Origin: Myxococcus qinghaiensis
Lineage (GTDB): Bacteria > Myxococcota > Myxococcia > Myxococcales > Myxococcaceae
Length of the DNA stretch: 64,000 nt
Direction: 5' to 3'
Assembly (NCBI RefSeq): GCF_024198215.1
Contig: NZ_JAKCFA010000039.1
Location: 1 to 64,000, forward strand
The position numbers were made by a program, and so were the translations under genes. Of the stretch, positions 52,854 through 60,732 are shown one piece after another (within the stretch, counting starts at the first letter, position 1; every line of letters begins with the position of its first letter). The notes beneath the pieces were generated by a model. It was not told where the DNA came from. It worked only from the letters and a program-made list of their open reading frames with translations, and did not search any database.

Positions 52854-53657
52854 ATGGCCGGACGCCCCATCGATGACATCCAGCGGAAGAGGTTCCTCGA
52901 TGTCCTGACCCAGAATGGAGGCTCGTCCGGCAACACCAGTCTGATGAGTGAACTGGGGTGGTCGGATGCCGAGTATTGGCGCCTGCGGGAGCAGCTCATC
53001 GAGGAGGGACAGATTCTCCGGGGCAGGGGCCGCGGCGGCAGCGTGGTGCTGGTCAAGGAGTTCAAGCCTCCGGAGACGAATACCCTCACGGGGCCCGTCC
53101 CGGGAACGGCGGCCGCCGCCTCCCTGTTGGACAGGACCGAGGCGGACCTCTACGGCCCCTGTCTGGCGGTGCTGAAGGAGAAGTGGACCAAGGAGCGAGG
53201 GCTCCACGACGTCCACATCGAGATTACGGCCAACCAGGGCGCCAGGAAGACAGGCGGCGTCTGGACCCGGCCGGACATCACCGCCATCAGCATGCGCACA
53301 TTCTCTCACTGGCCCGGGCGCACGTTCGATATCTGGACGTTCGAAGTCAAACCGCAGTGGGAGTTCAACATCACCGGCATCTTCGAGGCCGCGGCGCACG
53401 CGAGAACGGCGACCCACGCCTTCGCGCTCCTGGAGCTGCCCCCCAACCCCGATGACTCGGACATCTCCCGACTCACCTCGGAGGCGCAGCGCATGGGCGT
53501 GGGGTTGATTCTCTTCCAGGACCCCACCGACTTCGAGACCTGGGACTTCATGGTGGACCCCGTGCGCAAGGAGCCGGACCCCTCGCTGCTGGAGCAGTTC
53601 GTCGTGACGCAGCTCTCCGAGACGGCCCGCACGAAGCTGCTCCGCTGGGGCAAGTAG
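52854..53657 (+). CDS. Winged-helix plus PD-(D/E)XK nuclease-like protein
   Basis: A 267-residue protein. Residues 8-68 form a winged-helix-like domain (FLDVLTQNGGSSGNTSLMSE, then YWRLREQLIEEGQILRGRGR and VVLVKEF). Residues 92-240 match the PD-(D/E)XK nuclease fold: Glu97 in helix 1 (RTEADLYGPCLAVL), then RPDITAIS with Asp141, and FEVKPQWE with Glu164 and Lys166, followed by the helix GIFEAAAHARTATHAFALLE. The spacing is right for an active or substrate-binding core. The ATG at 52854 has GGAGG and sits just after a palindrome. It may be a defence-like effector or a DNA-binding regulator; the family is unnamed to me. Confidence 0.75.
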   Translation: MAGRPIDDIQRKRFLDVLTQNGGSSGNTSLMSELGWSDAEYWRLREQLIEEGQILRGRGRGGSVVLVKEFKPPETNTLTGPVPGTAAAASLLDRTEADLYGPCLAVLKEKWTKERGLHDVHIEITANQGARKTGGVWTRPDITAISMRTFSHWPGRTFDIWTFEVKPQWEFNITGIFEAAAHARTATHAFALLELPPNPDDSDISRLTSEAQRMGVGLILFQDPTDFETWDFMVDPVRKEPDPSLLEQFVVTQLSETARTKLLRWGK

Positions 53658-53676
53658 CCCTCCAGGTGCGCGAGCG

Positions 53677-53704
53677 TCTCCGGGCTCGAGGCAGAGCCCG
53701 GAGA
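53677..53704. terminator. Bidirectional hairpin between convergent genes
   Basis: TCTCCGGGCTC and GAGCCCGGAGA form a perfect 11-bp stem with a GAGGCA loop, 20 bases past the stops of both the nuclease-like gene and the peroxidase gene. There is no T-run. It shares the core CCGGGCTCGA with the hairpin at 52140-52163. Confidence 0.6.
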
Positions 53705-53725
53705 CAGTCATGCGCGGGGGGAACC

Positions 53726-55237
53726 TCAGGAGGACTTGTACGCGTCCGCGATGCGCAGCAGGTCGACGATGGTGAAGTCGCCGCCCGTGCCGTAGGTGGG
53801 TTTCCAGCCCTTGTTGTGCAGGAAGGACTGGGGGTCGTTGATGAGCACGCTGAAGAACGTCTCACCCACGATGCGACCGCCCACGGGCCCGAGGAAGCGG
53901 CCCTGGTTGGCGAGCTTCGCCTCCTTGAGGATGTAGAACCAGAGCGGCGCCAGCGTGCTCCCCCAACTCGTCGGCAGGCCCAGTTGGGAGTTGGAGTACT
54001 GGGTCGTCCCCAGCGCCTTGGCGACCGTCTGTCCCGCCGGCAGGGTGAACTCATTCTGGCGCAGCAGGTTGCGGCCCGGCAGCGACAGGTAGAGCGGATC
54101 CGGCTTGCCCTGATACTGGGGATGGTCGAAGCCGGGGATGAGGGCCTCGGGCAGCTGAAGCAGCTCCGACGCCACCAGCGTGTCGAACAGCTTGGCGCCC
54201 TGGGGCGTGACGCGGGAGTCGGTGTTGAAGAAGTACTTCCAGTCGACGCGCTTCTCCGGGCTCAGGAACGTCCCGGGCTGGTGCAGGTCGAAAATCTGCG
54301 CGTCCTTGTAGTTGTCATTGACCTGGTAGACCTCGCGAATCGTCGCGTGGCCCATGCGGTAGGCGGCCGCGGAGAACTCGATGGGAATCGCCTGGAGGTT
54401 GGGCGGGAAGTACTGCGGGCCCTGGCTCAGCAGCTTCCCATACAGCTCATCCCCGACGAAGCGGCGCACGAAGTCGTGGTAGACAATCCACTGGTAATGC
54501 CAGCGCACGCGCTGCGACGCCTCGGTGAAGAGCGCCCCTCCGGAGAACTGGCTCGACAGGTCCTTGACCACCTGGTTGTGGAACTTGATGACGGCCAGGT
54601 GGAGCTGGTCGACGAACATGTTGTCGTCATTGCGCGGGTCCCCGATGATGGCCGTGCCCTGGGAGTTGCGGAGCACGTCGCCGTCCGGATTGTCAGGCCG
54701 GCCGAACAGCAGCGTGGCGCCGTCCTTCTGGTCGAAGAGGAAGGCGTCCTGCACGGGCCCCCGGCCATAGATGTTGCCCAGGTCCAGGGTGGGGGTGATG
54801 GCATCCCGCGTCTGGTTGGGTTGGGTGTCCCGACCATTGATGTTCGAAAAGACGTCGAACGTCAGGTCATGGTCCAGGAACTGGCCCAGGAACGTGTAGC
54901 CCGCGGGGATGGTGGGGTTGTCCTGGGGGAGCCCCGGGCTCTGGTTGGCCACATCCATGGGACCGCCAGGCAGGGTGAGCGCCCGGAGGTCCTCCACGTT
55001 GAAGAGGGAAGGGCCCAGGTCCGGGAACATGCGGAAGAAGTCGGAGAAGACGGGGCCGTTGTCTCCGCTCAGCGACTGCGCGGACTTGCTGGAGACGGCC
55101 GTGCCCACGCCGCCGTGGGGGCGCACCAGGTTGCCGGAGGGCGCCTTGGACAGCATCGCGTTTCCCGCGCCCCGGTGGAACGGACAGCCGCTCCCAGGCA
55201 GCGCGGTGTGGCCCGAGGGCCGGTTCTTGTCACTCAT
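53726..55237 (-). CDS. Animal-type haem peroxidase
   Basis: A 503-residue member of the animal haem peroxidase (peroxidase-cyclooxygenase) superfamily. Distal His123 lies in GQFLDHDLTFD, the motif GDPRNDDN precedes the long helix FVDQLHLAVIKFHNQVV, and proximal His297 is in YRMGHATIRE. Such enzymes use H2O2 to oxidise halides or organic substrates. No signal peptide is present, so it is probably cytoplasmic or in inclusions. It is the last gene of a five-gene operon whose first two genes encode H2O2-forming flavin oxidases, a likely source of its peroxide. Confidence 0.92.
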   Translation of the reverse strand: MSDKNRPSGHTALPGSGCPFHRGAGNAMLSKAPSGNLVRPHGGVGTAVSSKSAQSLSGDNGPVFSDFFRMFPDLGPSLFNVEDLRALTLPGGPMDVANQSPGLPQDNPTIPAGYTFLGQFLDHDLTFDVFSNINGRDTQPNQTRDAITPTLDLGNIYGRGPVQDAFLFDQKDGATLLFGRPDNPDGDVLRNSQGTAIIGDPRNDDNMFVDQLHLAVIKFHNQVVKDLSSQFSGGALFTEASQRVRWHYQWIVYHDFVRRFVGDELYGKLLSQGPQYFPPNLQAIPIEFSAAAYRMGHATIREVYQVNDNYKDAQIFDLHQPGTFLSPEKRVDWKYFFNTDSRVTPQGAKLFDTLVASELLQLPEALIPGFDHPQYQGKPDPLYLSLPGRNLLRQNEFTLPAGQTVAKALGTTQYSNSQLGLPTSWGSTLAPLWFYILKEAKLANQGRFLGPVGGRIVGETFFSVLINDPQSFLHNKGWKPTYGTGGDFTIVDLLRIADAYKSS

Positions 55238-55268
55238 GATGGGTCTCCTCGTGAATGGGAAGCGCGGC

Positions 55269-55802
55269 CTATGACGTGATGGTGATGTACGGGTCCCACG
55301 AGTAGGTGCCCACCTTGTTGCCCTGGTTGTCCGTCACCTGGAGATAGAGCTGGTAGGTCACCCGCCCGCCGGGGAGCGTGGCGGTGGGCAGCATCGCGGT
55401 GGACTGGAAGAAGAAGTCCACGTAGGGCTGCACGTTGAAGCCGCTGCTCTGCCCGCCCGACACCTCGGGGACTGGCACCTTGATGTGGGACACCAGGGGC
55501 TGGGGCGGGGTGATGCACTGCGCGTTTCCGGAGACATTCATCTTGTAGAGCAGGGCGCTGTAGCGCGTGTTGAGCGTCATCGACGCCAGCCGCCACCGGA
55601 GGTTGTCGCTGGTCTTCGCGGCGACCGTCAGCTCCGGTATCGCCTCCGCCCCCACGGCCGAGTCCCGCCGGACGAGCATGTACACACAGTCCGCGATGGC
55701 CACCCCGGGGTTGTCGAGCGACGCGTTGGGGCCGTACTTGCCGACGACCTTGTCCACGTCCACCACGGTGAGCACATCGATGAATCCGCTATCCGTTCCC
55801 AT
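55269..55802 (-). CDS. PixA/AidA-family inclusion protein 1
   Basis: A 177-residue protein of the AidA/PixA family, known from methionine-rich cytoplasmic inclusion bodies of Xenorhabdus and from quorum-regulated AidA in Burkholderia and Ralstonia. Shared features: N-terminal VVDVDKVVGKYGPN, VYMLVRRD, NLRWRLASMTLNTRYSALLY and the C-terminal YSWDPYITIT. It is tandem with a second copy 60 bp upstream, the two being clearly diverged paralogues. Function in this operon unknown. Confidence 0.88.
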   Translation of the reverse strand: MGTDSGFIDVLTVVDVDKVVGKYGPNASLDNPGVAIADCVYMLVRRDSAVGAEAIPELTVAAKTSDNLRWRLASMTLNTRYSALLYKMNVSGNAQCITPPQPLVSHIKVPVPEVSGGQSSGFNVQPYVDFFFQSTAMLPTATLPGGRVTYQLYLQVTDNQGNKVGTYSWDPYITITS

Positions 55803-55862
55803 ATCGCATCCAATCCTTTTGAAGGAAGAAACCAGACACCGTCGGCAAGCCAGCCGGTGACG

Positions 55863-56396
55863 TCATGAGGTGATGGAGATCTGCGGATCCCACGAGAAGT
55901 AGCTCAGGATGTTCCCGTCGTTGTTCGCGAGGACGAACGAGAACTGGTACGAGACATTGGGCGGCGAGGGGTTCACCGCCGTCGCCTGGAAATAGGCGTC
56001 CGTATAGGTCTGCGTCTGATTGATGGTCACCTGGGAGCCATTCACCGACGGGAGGGGCACCGTCACCGTGGGCTCGATGAGGCCAGGCTGGGTGATGAGC
56101 TCCACGCCCCGGAGGATGTTGCACTGGCTGAGCGCGACGCTGAAGCGCGTGTTCCCGGTCAGCGAGGTGATGCGCCAGCGGATGTTGTTGTTGGTGTTGA
56201 GGGTGATGACCAGGTCATCCGTGGCCTGTCCGGAGAGCACCTCGTCCTGACGGACGAACATGTAGATGTAGGGCGTGCTCTCGCCCAGGGACACGGGCCT
56301 GTTGGAGTCCGTGCTGAACTGCCCCTGGTAGGCATTGTAGATGCTCTCCGCATCCACGACGACGAGGACGTTGGCTGTATTTTCAGTATCCGGCAT
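55863..56396 (-). CDS. PixA/AidA-family inclusion protein 2
   Basis: A 177-residue paralogue of the neighbouring protein, exactly the same length: VVVDAESIYNAYQ, YIYMFVRQDE, NIRWRITSLTGNTRFSVAL, and C-terminal FSWDPQISIT. Identity looks moderate, so the duplication is old. Both copies lack a signal peptide. It sits third in the operon, 33 bp after the sarcosine-oxidase-like gene. Confidence 0.88.
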   Translation of the reverse strand: MPDTENTANVLVVVDAESIYNAYQGQFSTDSNRPVSLGESTPYIYMFVRQDEVLSGQATDDLVITLNTNNNIRWRITSLTGNTRFSVALSQCNILRGVELITQPGLIEPTVTVPLPSVNGSQVTINQTQTYTDAYFQATAVNPSPPNVSYQFSFVLANNDGNILSYFSWDPQISITS

Positions 56397-56429
56397 GGAC
56401 CACTCCTGATTGAGACGGGGTGAGAGGGC

Positions 56430-57608
56430 TCAGCGGGGCCGCAGGATTCCGGGGCGCTGGATGGAGAAGGGCTGGATGTTGAACTGGGTGACGCCCGTCA
56501 GCGCGAGCTCGGCGAGAATCTTCCCGAGCAGCGGGGTGAACTTGAACGCCTGCCCCGTGTCACCGGTGAACAGGAGGATGTCCGGGTGGCCGGGCAGGGC
56601 ATCCAGGACGAAGTTCAAGTCGGGGGTCATCGTGTAGAGGCAGCCCACGGCGTCCTGTGCCAGGGATTGAAGTCCCTGGAAGTGCGCCCGCATGAAGGTG
56701 TTGAGCAGCTCCACCATCCGAGGGTCCGCCTGGGGCGGCGAGGTGGGCGGCAGCGGGGACTTCTGGAAGGTGAAGTCCGTGCCCACCTTGAGGCGCCCGG
56801 GCGTCAGGAGCGGGGGCAGGCCGTAGTAGGTCGTCTGGTCATCGCCAGGGAACTGGGGCGCGCCGAAGTAGAACCAGAGCGGGTAGTTGTACTGGGATTG
56901 GGCCACCGTGAAGTAGGCATACGTCATGGTCCAGATCTCCAGCTCCAACTGGACGTTCAGGCTGTCGAGCACCGGGTTCGTCCAGGCGGAGGGCACCAGG
57001 ATGAGCTTCTTGCCGGTGTAGTCCCCTTGCGCGGTGGTGACGGTGACCTGTCCCGGCGCGTCCTGGATGCGGCTGACCGTCCGGCGGGGAATCATGGTGA
57101 CGCCCTGCTTGCGACAGAGCTGGGCCAGGGCCTGCAGGGCCCGGTCCGCCGCGATGACGCCCGCCTGGGGCTGCACCAGGCCGACGACGTCGTCACTCAG
57201 CCCCTTGAGCGCGGGGTAGCGCTCCGGGAAGTCCGCCGCGGTGAGGCGGGTGAAGGGCAGTCCCTGCTCCTCGAGGACGGCCTGGGAGTCCTTGAGGTCG
57301 CCCTCGGGGGTGTTCACCCCGCTGGGCGGGCCGAAGAACAGCAGGGACGTGTCGTTGAGGATGCCGTCCAGGCCGCTGTCGTCCTCCAGCTCCCGCCAGA
57401 GCGGATAGGCGGACTGCGCCAGCAGGGACAGGTGCGGATTGGAGTACATCACCCGGAAGAAGCGGGACTCTCCCTTGGAGGAGAAGAAGTCGTTGTCGAA
57501 GTCGAACTGGTCCAAGAGGAGGACCTTCTTGCCGGCCTTCGAGCACCAGTATGCGGCGGACAGGCCAATGGCGCCCGCGCCCACGACCACCACGTCATAG
57601 GAGTCCAT
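56430..57608 (-). CDS. Sarcosine-oxidase/N-methyltryptophan-oxidase-like flavoprotein
   Basis: A 392-residue FAD-dependent oxidase of the DAO/MSOX family. The N-terminal dinucleotide fold is VVVVGAGAIGLSAAYWCSKAG. The covalent-flavin motif C-x-Y-T-x-T-P-D is present as CLYTMTPD with Cys323, which predicts 8-alpha-S-cysteinyl FAD. The substrate-side GESRFFR and the C-terminal GDTGQAFKFTPLLG also match. It would oxidise a secondary amine or N-methyl amino acid and form H2O2. Second in the operon, 42 bp after the amine oxidase. Confidence 0.88.
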   Translation of the reverse strand: MDSYDVVVVGAGAIGLSAAYWCSKAGKKVLLLDQFDFDNDFFSSKGESRFFRVMYSNPHLSLLAQSAYPLWRELEDDSGLDGILNDTSLLFFGPPSGVNTPEGDLKDSQAVLEEQGLPFTRLTAADFPERYPALKGLSDDVVGLVQPQAGVIAADRALQALAQLCRKQGVTMIPRRTVSRIQDAPGQVTVTTAQGDYTGKKLILVPSAWTNPVLDSLNVQLELEIWTMTYAYFTVAQSQYNYPLWFYFGAPQFPGDDQTTYYGLPPLLTPGRLKVGTDFTFQKSPLPPTSPPQADPRMVELLNTFMRAHFQGLQSLAQDAVGCLYTMTPDLNFVLDALPGHPDILLFTGDTGQAFKFTPLLGKILAELALTGVTQFNIQPFSIQRPGILRPR

Positions 57609-57650
57609 GTTTGCGTTGCTTTCGTTCTGGAGGGACGAAGGTGTCTGGCT

Positions 57651-59414
57651 TTACCAGCCGAGGTAGTACTGGCTGTCCAGCCAGGAGGGCCACGCGAGCC
57701 CGAAGTGCGCCTGGAGCATCTTCTCCGCCTCGCAGAAGGCGCCTTCCACCCAGCCCTGCTGGTCCGAGTACGCCTCGCCGCAGATGTGCAGGCGCTCCGC
57801 GGGGTCCGGGCGGCGCATGAAGGGCATCACGTCGCGCACGCTCACCCCGGCCTGCCACGCATGGTAGCCGCCGCCGTAGGGGTCCTCCGTCCAGTTGCGG
57901 AAGTAGGAGACGTACGGGTCGGGGACGGGGTTCTCCGGGCCGTGCAGCTCCCGGAGCTGGTGGACGGCCTCCTGGACCATCACCGCCGGGGCCTGGAGGG
58001 ACTCCACCTGGGCCAGGGACTCCGAGGACGCCAGTCGCGTGGCCCGGGGCTTGAAACGCTTCAGGTTCCGGTGGGGAGAGGCCATCAGCGCGGACCAGAA
58101 GGGAGTGGTCCGCATGTCGTTGTAGCTGGCCAGCAGGATGGAGTGGCTGTTCGCGGGGTCGGTGCCGAAGTAGTAGCACTGTCGCATCGGCAGGTCGGTG
58201 ATGGACTCACCCGCCAGGGCGTTGAACTCCGCGTGCCACCAGGGAGACTCGAAGCCCATCAGGAGCTTGAACGACGGCTCGGAGATGACCGAGTCGAGGT
58301 TCTTCCGGACCTGCTCGCTCACCTCCGGCGTGGTGAAGAAGCGGTCTACCTCCAGCAGCTCCAGGGCGCGGCGGGGCATGGCGAGGACGACGGCCTTGGC
58401 GTACACCGTCCAGCTCTTGCCGCTCTGGGCATTGGCCACCGTGAGGATGTACTTGTAAGGACTGCCGCCCGGCGCCGGGTCGATTCGCCGCAGGCCATTC
58501 TGTCCCCAGAGATGGGCGCGCTTGCCGCTGGGGTCCTGCGCCAGGAAGCGCTGCGCGAGGACATTGCCGACCTGGTCATAGCCGCCCGCCAGCGTCTGGT
58601 ACTTCACCTCCGCGTTGGAGAAGTCGCCCACGAGGTAGGGGAAGGCCTCCGCGGCGTTCCAGTTGATGGTGTTGGAGTAGTACCCGCCGGCCACGGACAG
58701 GAACTCGTAGGCCTCCTGGCCCACCTGGTCCTTGATGAGGTTCCAGAAGCCCAGGTCATTGACCTTCAGGCCGTCGTATGGACCGGGTTGGTGATAGGTC
58801 AGGTTGGGTTTGACGTCATCCCATTCGCGGGCCGTCAGGGTGAAGGCGTAGTCATAGGGCGCGGTGAAGGTGGCCTTGCCGGGATAGCGCTCCCGGAACC
58901 ACGGGTCCGCCATGAGCACGTCGTAGATGATCTTGTTGAAGAGCTGGTCCGAGGTGAAGCCCACCACCGCGTCGGGCAGGAAGTAGCGCGTCTTGTACGT
59001 GCGGCGGTCGTCCTGGGCGTTCTCCCATTCGTTGGCCTTGAAGCGCTGCCCGCGCAGGTAGCGGTAGTGATTGCTGTCGTCGCCCAGGGGGAAGTCGACA
59101 GGCGTCACCTCCTGCGTGAAGACCTTCGTGATGAGCGAGTTCACAATCTCATGCGATTGCAGATAGCGCATGCCGCCAATCTCCGCGGCCAGGGAGATGC
59201 CAGGGAGGAAGACGGATTCGATGCGGCCCCCCAGGCGCTCGCTCAGCTCGAAGATGTGGACCGTCTCGGGACGGGTGCCCTCGGGGGCCAGGTCTCCCAC
59301 GAGCAGCCTCCAGCCCGTATAGAGGCCGGAGACTCCGGCGCCGATGATGGCCACGTCGAGCTGGAGCCCATCGTCCATTCCGGTGTCCATCGCTGGTGGG
59401 TTGACTCGTGACAT
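57651..59414 (-). CDS. Flavin amine oxidase / L-amino-acid-oxidase-like protein
   Basis: A 587-residue FAD enzyme of the amine-oxidase family. Motifs: VAIIGAGVSGLYTGWRLL, FELSERLGGRI, GGMRYLQSH (substrate-side Gly-Gly-Met-Arg), and the C-terminal FAD motif ICGEAYSDQQGWVEGAFCEAEKML. It probably deaminates an amino acid or amine to give H2O2 and ammonia. There is no signal peptide. The ATG at 59414 has GAGGCAG upstream; 35 further codons upstream are open but not family-like. It leads the five-gene operon and faces a 458-bp control region. Confidence 0.88.
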   Translation of the reverse strand: MSRVNPPAMDTGMDDGLQLDVAIIGAGVSGLYTGWRLLVGDLAPEGTRPETVHIFELSERLGGRIESVFLPGISLAAEIGGMRYLQSHEIVNSLITKVFTQEVTPVDFPLGDDSNHYRYLRGQRFKANEWENAQDDRRTYKTRYFLPDAVVGFTSDQLFNKIIYDVLMADPWFRERYPGKATFTAPYDYAFTLTAREWDDVKPNLTYHQPGPYDGLKVNDLGFWNLIKDQVGQEAYEFLSVAGGYYSNTINWNAAEAFPYLVGDFSNAEVKYQTLAGGYDQVGNVLAQRFLAQDPSGKRAHLWGQNGLRRIDPAPGGSPYKYILTVANAQSGKSWTVYAKAVVLAMPRRALELLEVDRFFTTPEVSEQVRKNLDSVISEPSFKLLMGFESPWWHAEFNALAGESITDLPMRQCYYFGTDPANSHSILLASYNDMRTTPFWSALMASPHRNLKRFKPRATRLASSESLAQVESLQAPAVMVQEAVHQLRELHGPENPVPDPYVSYFRNWTEDPYGGGYHAWQAGVSVRDVMPFMRRPDPAERLHICGEAYSDQQGWVEGAFCEAEKMLQAHFGLAWPSWLDSQYYLGW

Positions 59415-59469
59415 GTCTGCCTCATGGGGGAGGGTGGGATTCGCCTTGCGTCGGCCCGGTCCACAGCAA

Positions 59470-59481
59470 TTGGTATACCAA
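59470..59481. promoter_or_regulatory. GntR-like operator upstream of the oxidase operon
   Basis: TTGGTATACCAA, a perfect 12-base palindrome 56 bases before the first gene. It matches the core of sites used by some FadR/UxuR-type GntR repressors (TGGTATACCA). No GntR gene is in the window. Confidence 0.55.
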
Positions 59482-59540
59482 GGGCTTTCCCGGCCCTGGG
59501 TGTCTGTCTTCAAGGACATGCGGGGCAGGGGATGCGGCCT

Positions 59541-59629
59541 TGACGCGTCAGGCGAATGGATTTGGGAGAGGCCCCAGGGCGTCGTCGCTGGGTAATCGCT
59601 GACGTGTCAGGCTTCAGTCGGACGCGTCA
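59541..59629. promoter_or_regulatory. Cluster of TGACGYGTCA palindromes
   Basis: TGACGCGTCA (59541-59550, perfect), TGACGTGTCA (59600-59609) and GGACGCGTCA (59620-59629). The last two are centred 20 bases apart, two helical turns. Half-sites (GTCAGG) recur at 59651 and 59670. Probably an operator cluster for a regulator not in the window. Confidence 0.55.
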
Positions 59630-59750
59630 GCGCCCGCGGACCGTGGCAGCGTCAGGGAGGACTCGCCCTGTCAGGCGAGCGACGGGGGGTGCGGGGCTCG
59701 GACGGCCCGGTCCTCCACCGATGTCGCTTTTCGATGAAGCTTGAATTGCT

Positions 59751-59772
59751 CCATATTATGGTCGTCATATGG
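59751..59772. promoter_or_regulatory. AT-rich inverted repeat upstream of the SDR gene
   Basis: CCATAT-N10-ATATGG, with TTGAAT 10 bases before it. In such GC-rich DNA this stands out and is a plausible promoter/operator for the short-chain dehydrogenase. The rest of the 458-bp region 59415-59872 shows no gene. Confidence 0.4.
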
Positions 59773-59872
59773 TGGACAGGGAGCTCTCGGGAGCCCGCCT
59801 GCCGTCCATTTGACGTTCATCAATGGGGTCGCCCGGAATTTTCCGTCCGCCTCGTCACGCCGGAGTCGAGTC

Positions 59873-60568
59873 ATGCAGGTCAAGAATGCTGTCGCCCTGG
59901 TCACTGGTGCCAATCGTGGGTTGGGGCTCGCCTTCGCGAAGGCCTTGTTGGAGCGGGGGGCTCGCAAGGTGTACGCGGCGGCGCGGGAACCCTCGAGCGT
60001 GACGATTCCAGGCGTGGTGCCGGTCCGCCTGGACGTCACCCGCCCCGAGCAGTTGGAGGCGCTGGTCCGCGAGGCGGGCGACGTGACGCTGCTCATCAAC
60101 AACGCGGGCATCCTGAAGGGCACGAGCCTCTTGGGGGCGGACGCGCTGGCCGCCGCGCGCGCCGAGCTGGAGACGAACTACCTGGGCCCCCTGGCGACGA
60201 GCGGTGCCTTCGCGCCCGTGCTGGCGAAGAACGGGGGCGGCGCCATCATCAACGTGCTCTCGGTGCTCAGTTGGGTGGCCTTCCCAGGCTCGGCCAGCTA
60301 CAGCGCCTCGAAGGCCGCCGCCTGGGCGCTGACCAACGGGCTGCGCAAGGAGCTGGGCGCCCAGAAGACGCAGGTGGTGGCCCTGCACGTCGGCTACATG
60401 GACACCGACATGGCGGAGAAAGTCACGGCGCCGAAGACGAGCACCGCCGAGGTGGTGCGCCTGACGCTGGATGCGCTCGAGGCGGGCCAGGACGAGGTGC
60501 TCGCCGACGAGGTGAGCCGCAACGTCAAGCAGGGCCTGTCCGCAGGCGTCTACCTCCAGAACTTGTGA
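59873..60568 (+). CDS. Short-chain dehydrogenase/reductase
   Basis: A 231-residue classical SDR. Cofactor motif VTGANRGLGLAFA (residues 10-22), RLDVT, INNAGI, NVLSVLSW with the catalytic Ser, and YSASKAA with Tyr and Lys. The substrate is unknown; NAD or NADP preference cannot be settled. The ATG at 59873 has GGAG upstream; the longer open frame covers the operator region and is not SDR-like. It diverges from the oxidase operon and shares its control region, so the two may be co-regulated. Confidence 0.92.
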   Translation: MQVKNAVALVTGANRGLGLAFAKALLERGARKVYAAAREPSSVTIPGVVPVRLDVTRPEQLEALVREAGDVTLLINNAGILKGTSLLGADALAAARAELETNYLGPLATSGAFAPVLAKNGGGAIINVLSVLSWVAFPGSASYSASKAAAWALTNGLRKELGAQKTQVVALHVGYMDTDMAEKVTAPKTSTAEVVRLTLDALEAGQDEVLADEVSRNVKQGLSAGVYLQNL

Positions 60569-60732
60569 GCGAGCTGGCGGCGAGCCGCGGAGCTTTCTCC
60601 GAGGCCGCCACCGCGCACGCCGTGTCCAGACCGCTGGAGTGAGACCGGGCCCACGCGCGGGGCGAAGTGTCATGCGCCGTGCGGGGAAGGCTATGGTGTC
60701 TCCAGGCTCGAACGTGGGCCTGGAGGCTTCGC

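Noticed and set aside
59540..59569. TTGACG as a -35 element at 59540
   Set aside because: No -10-like sequence at 16-18 bases; the sequence is better explained by the TGACGCGTCA palindrome.
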